A stretch of DNA of 64,000 bases, taken from Parashewanella sp965200795 (GTDB taxonomy: Bacteria > Pseudomonadota > Gammaproteobacteria > Enterobacterales > Shewanellaceae). The stretch covers positions 310,001 to 374,000 of the forward strand of contig CBDAVB010000005.1 in the NCBI GenBank assembly GCA_965200795.1. Reading direction: 5' to 3'. Numbering within the stretch: position 1 is the stretch's first letter; the number at the start of each line of letters is the position of its first letter. The notes under the pieces were generated by a model. It saw only the letters and a list, made by a program, of their open reading frames with translations, was not told where the DNA came from and ran no database searches. The position numbers and the translations under genes were made by a program. Shown piece by piece: positions 18,445 through 27,491 of this stretch.

Positions 18445-20901
18445 TTAGTCTTCAGGCTTTACTGTTTCTGACTCTGTCTTTTTAAACTCAATACATCCGC
18501 CATCAGGTGAAACCTCAATTTCTAATTTAAACTTAGTCTGTAATACGTCAGTAAACTTTTCAGACAGCTTTCCTGTTCCATGATATCCGGTGATGACTTG
18601 TTTGATATTGCGCCCACGGCCGCGATAATGGTATTCGAACAGCGCCTCGGCAAATTCAAAAGGTAACCCGGGTGGTCTGAAAAATTTTTTTCCGTTATCA
18701 TCCACACAGTATTTGTTTTCAAATACACGGTCAATATGAGTATTAAATACGCCATCTGAATAACCTAACTCATTAACGCAAATCCGCTTTTTAATCAATT
18801 TGTTTAAAGTCTGCGCAAAGTTGTTTTTATAAACCAGTGCCCAATGAGCGTAAATTTTATAGTTCGGCTCGATTCCCAATTTTGATAAATAACTTTGTTG
18901 TTTCTTATTACCAAAAACCATAAGTTCAGCCAAGTCAGTATTATCGGCCCGCACGCAGTATTTTAATATAGCAACGACAATGATGACATCCGGGGGTACA
19001 TTTAAATAAGGTCGCCGGCGTTCAGCGCTTTTGATAATTTCGTCGATTATTTCTTTGGCTTCTTTAAACATCCTCAACTCAGCACATGTTGTTATATAAT
19101 CATAAAGACAAAAGCTATTTATTTTTACGTCCCGTAAATCAACGCAGCCGCGATCAGCTTCACCGCTGAATACGATTTTTTTAACGAAATCGACATTTCC
19201 GGCGGCTTTGCAAAACTTTAATATGGCGCTCGCAGTGTAGCGATCCGGATCTAAATATTTATAAAGCGGATGCTTTGCTCTATTGATGAATTCGTTTATT
19301 GCCTGTTCAGCCTGTTGATACTCGCCCGCTTTGGTACACATTCTGAGGTAGTTATTAAAAAAGTAGATTGGATACGGAATATTCCATTGCCTGATAAGGC
19401 TATCCTGACCGTCAGCACCAAACAAGAGTCGCTTTACTAAACTGAGATTTTTTGTCTCCAGACAATATTCTAAAATTACAAAACATGAGTCTTGTGTCGG
19501 CCGTTGTGACGGGTCACTGTTTTTGTCTTGCGCATAACGATGCAGCACACCGATGACAAACCCGATGTCTTGCACCATACCGGTTGTCAGACACATTCTC
19601 ATGTAAGTGTTGTAAGTTATTGCATCGGGTTTAATATTCCATGTTGAGATATAACTTGGTTGCTTAAGCGTTCCGAAAATTAACCGCCGCGCGAGGTCAT
19701 AGTTACCGAGATGAATACAATACTTCAGCATAGTGGCGACGGTGATATTATCAGGCAACAATTCCGGAACGACCCTTTTATCATGGTATTGAGCATTAAG
19801 TATGAGTAAATCAATAATGAATTCGGCTTCATCATATTTACCTAATTCAATGCACAGGTTTAAAAATGCGTTATAACTGTAATTATTATGCAACGCCTTC
19901 CATTTTAAGCAGTAGTGATTTTCCGGATTAAGAATCTTTTGCCCGAGCTCAAAATTACCGACGGCGGTACAGTAGCTCAAAATTGCCACAACCAGAGATG
20001 GGTTTTTGTCGTCAAATTTAAAAAGGGGGAGAGCCGCTTGGTCTGTGACTTTTATTAAAGCATCTATTAATGTTCCGGCTTCCTGATAACGCTCTGTCTG
20101 AAGACACAGTTGCAGATATGAAATAATTGTTCTAATACGATAACGACCGCCCAACCAGTCTTCCGGATTTCCTGAAACCAAATTATCTCTTTTCAAAAGA
20201 CATTTTGCACCGTCAATATCACTCACTTTATCGTGAATTTTCATTAAGTAGTTATGAGTTAATATATTGCAGGTAACACCTCTGCTCACAAGCAATTCAA
20301 GAGCGCGTTTCGCGAACCCGAAGAGCTCAGTCACTTGAACACGATCCTTTGAATCTTCTGAATGTTCTAATAGTTTGTTCAAAAAGGCATTAACCGGACC
20401 AGGGTCTTTTTGTAAACGGGTGAATTTATCTTCCGGTATCAAGGGATGGTAAACATTTGTTATCAACTCCAAGGCATAATCGAATGACGGGGAACGAGGT
20501 ATCAATGTTATTGTTAGCGCAATAACTTTATTTGCCTCTCTACGCCCTTCGATATAGTCAATTACCGCAAATCTATTTCCCCCTTTTATCTGATTTAGTT
20601 CTCCTGCCCTGTCATGAGCATCAGAGAAACATTCACCATCGTGATGAAACCTTTTGCTTGGTGCTGATGAAGATGAAAATGAAGACTGATACGTTCTTTT
20701 TCGGCCGTTTCCCTGATATTTATCCGCCGTCCGACAGACAGTTCCGGAAGCCGGGCTTACACGCCTGGACTGATATCTGTTGCCGCCGCACTCAACTGAT
20801 TGTTTATCTCGACGGGTTCGATCATAACCGCGCCGCACTTGCCTGTCAGCTTTAGTAAATCCGTGAGAATTTGAACCCGAAGATATCTTAAGACCCGCCA
20901 T
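18445..20901 (-). CDS. PPR-SMR-like repeat protein, unit 7 of 12 (mosaic)
   Basis: Protein of 818 residues of the MAGLKISSG class. The first part matches unit 4, and the last 120 residues match unit 10 exactly (KLIKKRICVNELGY, FNTHIDRVF, TGYHGTGKLSEKF), as does the MITE behind it. The putative LDxH-like element is FNTH, with Asn for Asp, a substitution that would weaken a metal-dependent nuclease if that Asp is catalytic. Position-5 residues: N (THNYL), N (TYNTYM), F (SCFVILEYC), Y (FCLYDYI). Confidence 0.85.
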   Translation of the reverse strand: MAGLKISSGSNSHGFTKADRQVRRGYDRTRRDKQSVECGGNRYQSRRVSPASGTVCRTADKYQGNGRKRTYQSSFSSSSAPSKRFHHDGECFSDAHDRAGELNQIKGGNRFAVIDYIEGRREANKVIALTITLIPRSPSFDYALELITNVYHPLIPEDKFTRLQKDPGPVNAFLNKLLEHSEDSKDRVQVTELFGFAKRALELLVSRGVTCNILTHNYLMKIHDKVSDIDGAKCLLKRDNLVSGNPEDWLGGRYRIRTIISYLQLCLQTERYQEAGTLIDALIKVTDQAALPLFKFDDKNPSLVVAILSYCTAVGNFELGQKILNPENHYCLKWKALHNNYSYNAFLNLCIELGKYDEAEFIIDLLILNAQYHDKRVVPELLPDNITVATMLKYCIHLGNYDLARRLIFGTLKQPSYISTWNIKPDAITYNTYMRMCLTTGMVQDIGFVIGVLHRYAQDKNSDPSQRPTQDSCFVILEYCLETKNLSLVKRLLFGADGQDSLIRQWNIPYPIYFFNNYLRMCTKAGEYQQAEQAINEFINRAKHPLYKYLDPDRYTASAILKFCKAAGNVDFVKKIVFSGEADRGCVDLRDVKINSFCLYDYITTCAELRMFKEAKEIIDEIIKSAERRRPYLNVPPDVIIVVAILKYCVRADNTDLAELMVFGNKKQQSYLSKLGIEPNYKIYAHWALVYKNNFAQTLNKLIKKRICVNELGYSDGVFNTHIDRVFENKYCVDDNGKKFFRPPGLPFEFAEALFEYHYRGRGRNIKQVITGYHGTGKLSEKFTDVLQTKFKLEIEVSPDGGCIEFKKTESETVKPED

Positions 20902-21088
20902 ACTGTAACCTAAAGTTCACATTATCACTTCAACCGACGTTACACAGGGATTACAGCAAAAACAAATGAATAATCGGCATAAGGTGTAACCCGATCCCGC
21001 CGTTTTCTTAATTGACAATGATGCGGCATCACCCGTTTTCTGAAATTTTTCGCGTGAGATTTTAGTGATTCTGACGTAAGCGCGCAGG

Positions 21089-21254
21089 TAAGTAGCTGAC
21101 GATAAGTTTCTTCAGAATTTTGGTGTTCAGATTTAGCGCGGAACAAGGCGCAACGGAGGGCGCATATCCATAGCTATGTAACCAGAGTTGCAACGCTGTA
21201 ATGTGCTGAGGGTGGACATCAAAAAATGTTAGAAAACTTATGGTCAGCTACTTA
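21089..21254. repeat. MITE copy 7, after unit 8
   Basis: Element of 162 bp (21091-21252) with flanking TA, sharing the GCGCATATCC mark with the copy at 15463. The identity between these two loci continues into the leaders on the far side. Confidence 0.85.
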
Positions 21255-21255
21255 G

Positions 21256-24246
21256 TTAGTCTTCAGGCTTTACTGTTTCTGACTCTGTCTTTTTAATCAC
21301 AATACATCCGCCTTTAGCTGAAACCTCAGTTTCTAATTTAAATTTAGTTAACATGTCAGTAAACTTATCAAACAGCGCTCCTGTTCCATGATATCCGGTG
21401 ATGACTTGTTTGATATTGCGCCCACGGCCGCGATAATGGTATTCGAACAGCGCCTCGGCAAATTCTGAAGGTAACCCGGGTGTTCTGTGTAATTTTTTTC
21501 CTTCTTCACCTATAAATGTACAGTATTTTTTTTCAAATACACTGTCAATATGAGTATCAAACACGCCAGCTGAATAACCTAACTTATTAACGCAAATCTG
21601 ATTTTCAACCAATTTATCTAAGGCCTGCTCAAAGTTGTTTTTATGAACCACTGCCCATTGAGCGTAAACTCTAAAGTTCGGCTCGATTCCCAATTTTGAT
21701 AAATAACTTTGTTGTTTCTCATTACCAAAAACCATAAGATCGGCCAAGTCAGTATCACCGCCCCGCTGCTCGCAGTATTTTAATATAGCAACGGCAATGT
21801 TGACATCCGGGCATACACTTAAATAAGGTTGCCCGCATCCAGCGCTTTTTATAATTTCGTCGATTATTTCTTTGGCTTCTTGAAACATGCGCAACTCAGC
21901 GCATGCTGATATATAATCAGCCAGACAAATGCTATTTATTTTTACGTCCCGTAAATCAACGCAGCCGCGATCAGCTTTACCGCTGAATACGATTTTTTTA
22001 ACGAAATTGACATTTCCGGCGGCTGTACAAAACTCGAATATGGCGCTCGCAGTGTAGACATCTGAATGAAGGTCTTTATAAAGCGCGTACTTTTCTCTAC
22101 TGATAAGTTTGTTGATTTCCTGACAAGCCTGTTCATACTCGCCCGCTTTCGTACAAACTCTGAGGTAGAGATTAAAAAAGAGGATTGAATACGGAATATT
22201 CCATTGCCTGATAAGGCTAACCTGACCGTCAACACCAAACAAGAGTTCCTTTGCTAAACCGAGATTTTTTGTCTCCAGACAATATTCTAAAATTGCTTGA
22301 CATGAATCTTTTGTCGGCCGTTGTGACGGGTCACTGTTTTCGTCCCGCGCATATTTATCCAGCTCGCTGATGACAAGCTCAATGTCTTGCGTCTTACCGG
22401 TTTTCAGACACACTCTTATGTAAGAGGTGTAAACTGATTCATTGGATTTAATCTTCCATATTGAGATATAACTAGTTTGGTGATCCGTCCCAAACGTTAA
22501 AAGCCGCGCAAGACTATAGTCTTTGACGCAAATACAATACTTCAGCATATTGGTGACGAGGTAAACATTAGGCCAAATGTTCATATCGCATACATGAAAG
22601 GATTTAGTATTATTTATGAGTAACACAATAATTGATTCGGCTTCCTTATATTCACCTAATTCAAGACACAGGCTTAAAAAAACGTTATAAACGTGTTGGT
22701 TACGCAAAGCATTCCATCTATAGTAGTAGTAGTTTTCCGGGTCAAAAATCTTTTTTGCAAGCTCAAAATTACCGACGGCGGTACAGTACTCTAAAATTAC
22801 CTTAACCAGATGTGAGTTTTTGCATTTACGTTTAATAAAGCGTAGGGGCTCCGCATGCGCATGGTCTGTTAATTTTATTAACGCATCTATTAATGTTCCG
22901 GCTTCTTGATAACGCTTTATCTGAAGACACGATTGCAGATATTTAGTAATTGTTCCAAGATGATAATCACCGCCCAACCAGTCTTCCGGATTTTCTGAAA
23001 CCACATTATCTCTTTTCAAAAGACATTCCGCACCTTCAATATCACTCACTTTATCGTAAATTTTCATTAAGTAGGTATGAGTTAATATATTGCAGGTAAC
23101 ACCTCTGCTCACAAGTAATTCAAGAGCGCGTTTTGCGAATCCGCAGAGCCTGGACATATCACGACAATTATCATACAGGTTATTTAAAAAAGCATTTACC
23201 GAACCAGGATCTTTTTTAAGACAGGAGATTTTATCTTCCGGTATCGAGGGATGGTATACATTTGTTACCGCCTCCCAAGCTTTTTCGAGCGTCGGGGATT
23301 TATTTATCTCATCGATTGTTGCCGCAATAACATTGCTCGCCTTTCTTTTCCCTCCTATATATTGCATTATCACATATGCGTTCCTCCCGGTTATCTGTCC
23401 TAGATTTCCTTTCCTGTCATGAACATCAGGAACACGCTCGTTATCGTAATTAAACCTTATGTCGGGTGTTAATGAAGATGAAGACTGATCTCTTTTCAAA
23501 AGACATTCCGCACCTTTAATATCTCTCACTTTATCGTGAATTTTTATTAAGTAGTTATGAGTTTTCAGATCGCAGGTAACACCCCTGCTCACAAGCAATT
23601 CAAGAGTGAGTTTTGCGCATTCGCAGAGCCTGGACATATCACGACAATCATCATACAGCTTACGTAAAAAGGCATTTACCGAACCGGGATCTTTTTTAAA
23701 ACAGGAGATTTTATCTTTCGGTATCGAGGAATAGTATACATTTGTTAATGCCTCCCAAGCTTCTTCGATCGTCCGGGATTTTTTTATAACACTGATTGTT
23801 ACCGCAATAACATCGCTCGCCTCTTTTTTCCCTTGGATATATTGCCTTATCACACATCTATTCGTCGTCCCTATCTGTTCTGGATTTCCTTTCCTGTCAT
23901 GAATCCTGTCATGAACATCAGGAACACGCTCGTTATCGTGATAACAGCTTATGCCGGCTGATAATGAAGGTGAAAGCAGAGACCTCATGTCGGCTGTTAA
24001 TGAAGATGAAAAATGAAACCTTCTTTTACTTTTACGGTGGCCTTCTCCCTGAGATTTATGCTTGTCCGCCGTTCGACAGCCAGGTTCAGAATGAGAGCTT
24101 ACACCCCTGGACTGATATCTGTTGCCGTTGAGCTCAACTGATTGCCCGGCGACTCGCTCAGACCGATCATCACCGCGCTGCGATTGCACCTCAGCTTTAG
24201 GATATACGCCACAATCTGAACCCGAAGATATATTAGAAACCGCCAT
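21256..24246 (-). CDS. PPR-SMR-like repeat protein, unit 8 of 12 (enlarged)
   Basis: At 996 residues this is the longest copy. Residues of about 94-253 and 254-413 are diverged tandem duplicates (period 160 residues): each runs from a YxDNERVPDVHDR block through SCxKKDPGSVNAFL to GAECLLKRD. The enlarged gene therefore has two copies of the region that precedes the repeats plus the first PPR-like repeat. The rest is standard and the 3' half is identical to unit 6. It belongs to the MAVSN class. Position-5 residues: N then T in the duplicated first repeat, T (VYTSYI), Q (SCQAILEYC). The SMR-like motif is TGYHGTGALFDKF. The frame is open throughout, so the enlarged protein could be functional. 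Confidence 0.83.
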   Translation of the reverse strand: MAVSNISSGSDCGVYPKAEVQSQRGDDRSERVAGQSVELNGNRYQSRGVSSHSEPGCRTADKHKSQGEGHRKSKRRFHFSSSLTADMRSLLSPSLSAGISCYHDNERVPDVHDRIHDRKGNPEQIGTTNRCVIRQYIQGKKEASDVIAVTISVIKKSRTIEEAWEALTNVYYSSIPKDKISCFKKDPGSVNAFLRKLYDDCRDMSRLCECAKLTLELLVSRGVTCDLKTHNYLIKIHDKVRDIKGAECLLKRDQSSSSLTPDIRFNYDNERVPDVHDRKGNLGQITGRNAYVIMQYIGGKRKASNVIAATIDEINKSPTLEKAWEAVTNVYHPSIPEDKISCLKKDPGSVNAFLNNLYDNCRDMSRLCGFAKRALELLVSRGVTCNILTHTYLMKIYDKVSDIEGAECLLKRDNVVSENPEDWLGGDYHLGTITKYLQSCLQIKRYQEAGTLIDALIKLTDHAHAEPLRFIKRKCKNSHLVKVILEYCTAVGNFELAKKIFDPENYYYYRWNALRNQHVYNVFLSLCLELGEYKEAESIIVLLINNTKSFHVCDMNIWPNVYLVTNMLKYCICVKDYSLARLLTFGTDHQTSYISIWKIKSNESVYTSYIRVCLKTGKTQDIELVISELDKYARDENSDPSQRPTKDSCQAILEYCLETKNLGLAKELLFGVDGQVSLIRQWNIPYSILFFNLYLRVCTKAGEYEQACQEINKLISREKYALYKDLHSDVYTASAIFEFCTAAGNVNFVKKIVFSGKADRGCVDLRDVKINSICLADYISACAELRMFQEAKEIIDEIIKSAGCGQPYLSVCPDVNIAVAILKYCEQRGGDTDLADLMVFGNEKQQSYLSKLGIEPNFRVYAQWAVVHKNNFEQALDKLVENQICVNKLGYSAGVFDTHIDSVFEKKYCTFIGEEGKKLHRTPGLPSEFAEALFEYHYRGRGRNIKQVITGYHGTGALFDKFTDMLTKFKLETEVSAKGGCIVIKKTESETVKPED
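22980..23960 (-). repeat. Internal 480 bp tandem duplication in unit 8
   Basis: Two copies meet near 23487, where the first CLLKRD codons run directly into SSSSLTPDIRF. The repeated plus-strand words include CTCTTTTCAAAAGACATTCC, present at about 23010 and 23490. The two copies have diverged by many substitutions, so the duplication is either old or was made by exchange between different units. Confidence 0.75.
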
Positions 24247-24434
24247 ACTGTAACCTATAGTTTACATTATCACTTCAGCCGACGTTACACGCGGATTACA
24301 GCAAAAACAAATGAATAATCGGCATAAGGTGTAACCCGATCCCGCCGTTTTCTTAGCTTGACAATGATGCGGCATCACCCGTTTTCTGAAATTTTTCGCG
24401 TGGGATTTTAGTGATATTGACGCAAGCGAGCAGG

Positions 24435-24600
24435 TAAGTAGCTGACGATAAGTTTCTTCAGAATTTTGGTGTTCAGATTTAGCGCGGAACAAGGCGCAAC
24501 GGAGGGCGCATAGCCATAGCTATGTAACCAGAGTTGCAACGCTGTAATGTGCTGAGGGTGGACATCAGAAAATGTTAGAAAACTTATGGTCAGCTACTTA
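24435..24600. repeat. MITE copy 8, after unit 9
   Basis: Element of 162 bp (24437-24598) with flanking TA, followed by an extra CTTA before the usual TAGTTAGTC. This resembles the copy at 30163, in line with the near identity of units 9 and 11. Confidence 0.85.
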
Positions 24601-24605
24601 CTTAG

Positions 24606-27136
24606 TTAGTCTTCAGGCTTTACTGTTTCTGACTCTGTCTTTTTAATCTCAATACATCCGCCTTTAGCTGAAACCTCAATTTCTAATTTAAACTTAGTCT
24701 GTAATACGTCAGTAAACTTTTCAGACAGCGCTCCTGCTCCATGATATCCGGTGATGACTTTTTTGATATTGCGCCCACGGCCGCGATAATGGTATTCGAA
24801 CAGCGCCTCGGCAAATTCTGAAGGTAACCCGGGTGGTCTGAAAAATTTTTTTCCGTTATCATCCACACAGTATTTGTTTTCAAATACACGGTCAATATGA
24901 GTATTAAATACGCCATTTAAATAATAACCTAAATTTTCAATGCAAATCCCCTTTTCAATCAATTTTTTTAAAGCCTTAGCAAAGTTGTTTTTATCAACCA
25001 GTGCCCAATGAGCGTAAATTACATAGTTCGGATCGATTCCAATTTTAATAAATAACTTTGTTGTTTCTCATTACCAAAAACCATAAGATCGGCTAAGTCA
25101 GTATCATCGGCACGCACGCAGTATTTTAATATAGCAACGAAAATGTGGATGTCCGGGGGTACATTTAAATAAGCTTGTCCGCGTTCAGCGCTTTTGATAA
25201 TTTTATCGATTATTTCTTTGGCTTCTTTAAACATCCTCAACTCAGCACATGTTGTTATATAATCATAAAGACAAAAGCTATTTATTTTTACGTCCCGTAA
25301 ATCAACGCAGCCGGGAGCGGCTTTACCGCTGAATACGATTTTTTTTACTAAATCGACATTTCCGAAGGCTTTACAAAACTCTAATATGGCGCTCGCAGTG
25401 TAGAGATCCGGATGTAAATATTTATAAAGCTTATTTGTTCTATTGATGAATTCGTTTATTGCCTGTTCAGCCTGTTGATACTCGCCCGAGTTCGTACAAA
25501 CTCTGAGGTAGAGATTAAAAAATGGGATTAAATACGGAATATTCCATTGCCTGATAAGGCTATCCTTACCGTCAGCACCTATCAAGAGTTCCTTTGCTAA
25601 GATGCAATTTTTTGTCTCCCGGCAATATTCTAAAATTGTATGGCATGTCTCTTTTACCGGCCGTTGTGACGGGTCACTGTTTTTGTCCCGCGCATATTTA
25701 TCCAGCTCGCTGATGACTGTCCCAATGTCATCAAATTTACCGGCTTCCAGACACACTCTCATGTAACCGTCGTACATTATTTCATTGGGTTGAACCTTCC
25801 ATTTTGAAATATAACTTTGTTGCCGGGTCGTTCCGAAAAATAAACGCCGCGCAAGATCATAGTCCTTGGAAAAAATACAATATTTCAGCATAGTGATGAC
25901 GGTGACAGGATCAGGCAACATGTCCTTACTGTTATTATGACGCATTAATAAATCAACAATAAATCCGGCTTCATCATATTCTTCTAATTGAAGACACAGA
26001 TTTAAAAAAGAGTTATAAACGTATTGGTTACGCAAAGCACTCCATTTACGGCAGTAGTGATTGTTCGGGTTAAAAATCTTTTTCGCAAGCTTAAAATCAC
26101 CGACGGCGCTACAGTACTCTAAAATTACCACAACCAGAGGTGAGTTTTGGGAATCATTTTTAATAAAGCGTAGGGGCTCCTCACGGTCTGTTAATTTTAT
26201 TAAAGCATCTATTAATGTTCGGGCTTCTTGATAACGCTTTATCTGAAGACACAATTGCAGATATTTTTTAATTATTCCAATATGAAAATCACCGCCCAAC
26301 CAGTCTTCCGGATTTCCTGAAACCACATTATCTCTTTTCAAAAGACATTCCGCACCTTCAATATCTCTCACTTCTATGTAAATTTTCATAAAGTAAGAAT
26401 GAATTGATATATTGCAGGTAACACCCTCGTTCACAAGCAATTCAAGAGTGAGTTTTGCGAATTCGCAGAGCCTGGACATAGAATGACAATTATCATACAG
26501 CTTACGTAAAAAGGCATTTACCGGACCTGGGTCTTTTTTAAAACAGGAGATTTTATCGTCCGGTATCAAGGGATGGTATACATTTGTTACCGCCTCCCAA
26601 GCTGTTTCGAGCGTCCAGGATATGTTTATCTCACTGATTGTTAAAGCAATAACATCGCGCGCCGTATTTTTCCCTTTGATATATTCCGTTATCACATTTC
26701 TATTCGCCCCCGTTATCTGTTTTAGATTTCCTTTCCTGTCATGAATCCTGTCATGAATCCTGTCATGAATCCTGTCATGAATCCTGTCATGAACATCAGG
26801 AACATCAGGAACACGCTCGTTATCGTGATAACAGCTTATGCCGGCTGATAATGAAGGTGAAAACCGAGACCTCACTTCGGCTGTTAATGAAGCTGAAAAA
26901 TGAAACCTTTTTTTACTTTTACTGCTACTGCGGCCTTTTCCCTGAAATTTATGATTGTCCGCCGTTGAACAGCCAAGTTCAGAATGAGAGCTTACACCCT
27001 TAGGCTGATATCTGTTGCCGTTGAGCTGAACTGATTGCCCGGCTCGTTCCAGCCGTTCATCACCATGCTGTGATTGCACCTCAGCTTTAGGATTTACGCC
27101 ACAATCTGAACCCGGAGATATATTAGAAACCGCCAT
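24606..27136 (-). pseudogene. PPR-SMR-like repeat protein, unit 9 (frameshifted)
   Basis: The gene is open from 27136 to about 25040, giving 705 residues. Its last in-frame words are QQSYLLKLESIRTM, where other units have QQSYLSKLGIEPN. One C is missing in the plus-strand stretch GATTCCAATTTT near 25037 (paralogues have GATTCCCAATTTT). The lost part continues in another frame at 24606-24962 and still encodes FNTHIDRVF and TGYHGAGALSEKF. The truncated product would keep nearly all repeats and lose the SMR-like domain. Otherwise the gene is nearly identical to unit 11, so the frameshift is recent. Confidence 0.82.
26734..26811. repeat. 12 bp minisatellite in unit 9
   Basis: Five head-to-tail copies of TCCTGTCATGAA (26734-26793) are followed by two 9 bp copies of CATCAGGAA. 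On the gene strand they encode repeated IHDR and PDV. Copy number differs between units (five HDR here, four in unit 11, two in units 8, 10 and 12), so the tract changes length without breaking the frame. Confidence 0.85.
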
Positions 27137-27324
27137 ACTGTACCCCTAAAGTTTACATTATCACTTCAGCCGACGTTACACAGGGATTACAGCAAAAACA
27201 AATGAATAATCGGCATAAGGTGTAACCCGATCCCGCCGTTTTCTTAATTGACAATGATGCGGCATCACCCGTTTTCTGAAATTTTTCGCGTGAGATTTTA
27301 GTGATTCCGCCGCAAGCGCGCAGG

Positions 27325-27490
27325 TAAGTAGCTGACGATAAGTTTCTTCAGAATTTTGGTGTTCAGATTTAGCGCGGAACAAGGCGCAACGGAGGGCGCA
27401 TAGCCATAGCTATGTAACCAGAGTTGCAACGCTGTAATGTGCTGAGGGTGGACATCAATAAATGTTAGAAAACTTATGGTCAGCTACTTA
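27325..27490. repeat. MITE copy 9, after unit 10
   Basis: Element of 162 bp (27327-27488) with flanking TA, carrying the ACATCAATAAATG variant shared with the copy behind unit 7. Confidence 0.85.
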
Positions 27491-27491
27491 G

